In this document: positions 62,585-64,000 of the stretch, piece after piece
How positions within the stretch are numbered: the first letter of the stretch is position 1
Layout of the letters: every line of letters starts with the position of its first letter
Position numbers and translations under genes: made by a program
The notes under the pieces: model-generated
Told to the model about the DNA's origin: nothing
Seen by the model: the letters and a program-made list of their open reading frames with translations, nothing else
Database searches by the model: none
Source of the DNA: Spirosoma lacussanchae
GTDB lineage: Bacteria; Bacteroidota; Bacteroidia; Cytophagales; Spirosomataceae
DNA: 64,000 nucleotides
NCBI RefSeq assembly: GCF_005870035.1
Contig: NZ_SWJG01000002.1
Location: 124,001-188,000 of the forward strand
Reading direction: 5' to 3'

Positions 62585-63361
62585 ATGACAAAAATCAGCA
62601 CCCGATCAGTAACCGACCTGCTGGTTCACGTTGGCATCATTCTGGCCCTGTTTGCTGCGCTTTTTCTGGGGTTCTTCTTTATTTATCTGCCCTTCACGAC
62701 CAACCATGGTCAGACCATAACCGTACCCGACGTTACGCGGCTGAGTCTCGATGAAATGCAGAATATCCTGAACGACCGCGACCTGCGCTACGAAGTTAGT
62801 GACTGTACCTTCGTGGCCGGAGCCCAGCCGCTGACCGTTATCCAGCAGTATCCGCGCGCCAACGCTAAAGTAAAGGAAGGCCGAAAGATCTACGTCACCA
62901 TCACCAAACGGGTAGCGCCAATGGTACCCATGCCGAAACTGGTCGATATGATTGACCGGAGTGCGGTACTGATGCTGAAATCGATGGGTCTTGAAGAAGG
63001 GGAGAAAACGTACCGGCCCGATGTGGCAAAAAATGCGGTACTGCGGCAGCTCTATAACGGCAAGGAAATAGTACCCGGAACGCCCGTACCGAAAGGCGCG
63101 CGCATCGATCTGGAAATTGGCGATGGGCTGGGCAATACGATGTTCGCCATTCCCGACGTTGTAGGATTACCTCTCGACGAAGCCGAAGCGGCTATTGTTG
63201 GGTCAAACCTTAAAGTTGGCACGAAAATTTCCGTTGACGATCCCGAGAAGGAAGTTGGCACGGTAGTTCGGCAGCGACCCGAAGCCCGGTCGGGCGAACG
63301 AATCCGCGTTGGCGAAACAATGGACCTCTGGATTGTGGGGCCAATTGAGCCGGATCAATAA
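62585..63361 (+). CDS. PASTA domain-containing membrane protein
   Basis: 258 residues. An N-terminal membrane helix (LLVHVGIILALFAALFLGF) is followed outside by three PASTA domains: about 40-110 (ITVPDVTRLSLDEMQNILND), about 112-185 (VPMPKLVDMIDRSAVLMLKS) and about 190-255 (FAIPDVVGLPLDEAEAAIVG). PASTA domains bind peptidoglycan or lipid II and are usually attached to kinases or penicillin-binding proteins; this form has neither. It is found widely in Bacteroidota. It lies 67 bases after riboflavin synthase and 23 bases before a large secreted protein gene. Confidence 0.92.
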   Translation: MTKISTRSVTDLLVHVGIILALFAALFLGFFFIYLPFTTNHGQTITVPDVTRLSLDEMQNILNDRDLRYEVSDCTFVAGAQPLTVIQQYPRANAKVKEGRKIYVTITKRVAPMVPMPKLVDMIDRSAVLMLKSMGLEEGEKTYRPDVAKNAVLRQLYNGKEIVPGTPVPKGARIDLEIGDGLGNTMFAIPDVVGLPLDEAEAAIVGSNLKVGTKISVDDPEKEVGTVVRQRPEARSGERIRVGETMDLWIVGPIEPDQ

Positions 63362-63384
63362 ACCGTGTCCGGTATAGAGACTAC

Positions 63385-64000
63385 ATGGGAATTGCTTTAC
63401 CAGATCAGCCAAACTACGCGCCCGGCCGACGTTTACGGTGTATCGTTCTGCTGATAATCAGTAGCCTGATGGTCACGGTCACCTGGGCGCAGACCCCGCT
63501 GTCGCTGCCCTTTTTCGACGACTTTTCAACCAGCTCGGCCCAGGCTGGTCGTGACCGGCCCGCCCCCGCCCGATGGGAACCCGGGAGCGGGGTTTATATC
63601 AATAATACTATGGCAATAAACCACCCTACGGTAGGGGTGGCTACGTTCGATGGACTGCGGGCAAACAATCAGCAGTACGTACAGAACAACCAGCTGGCGC
63701 AGGGCTACACAGATACCCTGCAGTCGCGGCCCGTGACGCTGGCGGGTCTGTCGGCGGCCGACTCGGTTTACCTGAGTTTTTACTGGCAGATTCGGGGACT
63801 GGGCGAGTCGCCCGATCCCGGTGATTCGCTGACGCTTCAGTTTCTGGACCGGACCGGTGCCTGGCAAACCGTCTGGCGGGTCGAGGGCGGAGCGCCCAAC
63901 AATAACTTTCCGCAGGTGTTTGTCCCCGTTCGCGATACCCGTTACTTCCACGCGGGCTTTGCGTTTCGGTTCCGGTCCTACGGTCGGGCATCGGGGCCTT
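63385..64000 (+). CDS. Large secreted protein, N-terminal part (cut by the window end)
   Basis: The ATG at 63385 opens a frame that is still open at base 64000, so 205 residues are visible. A basic head (APGRRLRCIVLLII) and a hydrophobic signal segment (SSLMVTVTWAQ) are followed by FFDDFS, GVYINNTMAINHPTVGVATF, VYLSFYWQIRGLGESPDPGD and GFAFRFRSYGRASGP. This pattern is a lectin- or MAM-like beta-sandwich seen at the start of long Bacteroidota secreted proteins that end in T9SS sorting domains, but the end cannot be seen here. It follows the PASTA gene by 23 bases. Confidence 0.8.
   Translation, partial: MGIALPDQPNYAPGRRLRCIVLLIISSLMVTVTWAQTPLSLPFFDDFSTSSAQAGRDRPAPARWEPGSGVYINNTMAINHPTVGVATFDGLRANNQQYVQNNQLAQGYTDTLQSRPVTLAGLSAADSVYLSFYWQIRGLGESPDPGDSLTLQFLDRTGAWQTVWRVEGGAPNNNFPQVFVPVRDTRYFHAGFAFRFRSYGRASGP

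Noticed and set aside
1-64000. tRNA, rRNA, CRISPR, phage or insertion sequences
   Set aside because: No cloverleaf with a CCA-type end, repeated spacer array, integrase or transposase was seen while reading both strands.

Overview
The window comes from a Bacteroidota chromosome, most likely a Cytophagales member of the Spirosoma type. The signs are SusC/SusD pairs, type IX secretion (T9SS) sorting domains, FG-GAP proteins, promoters of the TTTG-N(18-20)-TAnnTTTG kind, few Shine-Dalgarno sites and a GC content a little above 50%. I see no tRNA, rRNA, CRISPR array, prophage or insertion sequence. The genus is an inference from gene style, not from a marker gene.

Left part (1-13832, all +): the end of a susD gene, a secreted FG-GAP protein, and a tightly packed catabolic run. 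The run holds a YdcZ-type transporter, a Tat-exported IolE-like sugar isomerase, an MmsA/IolA-type aldehyde dehydrogenase, a cyclase-family hydrolase, a zinc alcohol dehydrogenase, an SDR, a transketolase, a cupin and a PQQ dehydrogenase carrying a cytochrome c domain. No sugar kinase or regulator lies in it. The set parallels inositol degradation in logic but uses other enzyme families, and it is my best candidate for an undescribed pathway.

13864-31209 is a mosaic of small units. An SDR is followed by a three-gene membrane protein/winged-helix regulator cluster with a repeated promoter-operator motif. Next come an exported Nif3-like protein, a true formylglycine-generating enzyme with its Cys-type sulfatase, a cysteine-free sulfite-oxidase-fold protein behind a perfect palindrome, a GH1-like enzyme, a ceramidase-like membrane protein, envelope or stress proteins including YtxH, and moaD-moaE. 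The part ends with an ECF sigma factor followed by a membrane-tethered HtrA-like protease, divergent from a small Ser/Thr-rich lipoprotein.

31210-40684 is nutrient uptake: a TonB-dependent receptor behind a clear promoter overlapped by two Fur-like boxes, a cellobiose 2-epimerase-like enzyme, and a complete SusC/SusD pair. 41175-52697 holds an RqcH/NFACT protein, a glycosyltransferase, a PAS histidine kinase, two T9SS-secreted proteins (one an M1 peptidase), a secreted VOC protein and a DUF4230 protein.

52807-57695 is a housekeeping block on the minus strand: pheT, a coiled-coil protein, zapA and rny. The right end (58631-64000, +) is a dTDP-3-amino-sugar and glycan unit (FdtA-like ketoisomerase, FdtB-like aminotransferase, GT2, methyltransferase). 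It runs on into riboflavin synthase, a PASTA protein and the start of a large secreted protein cut by the window edge.
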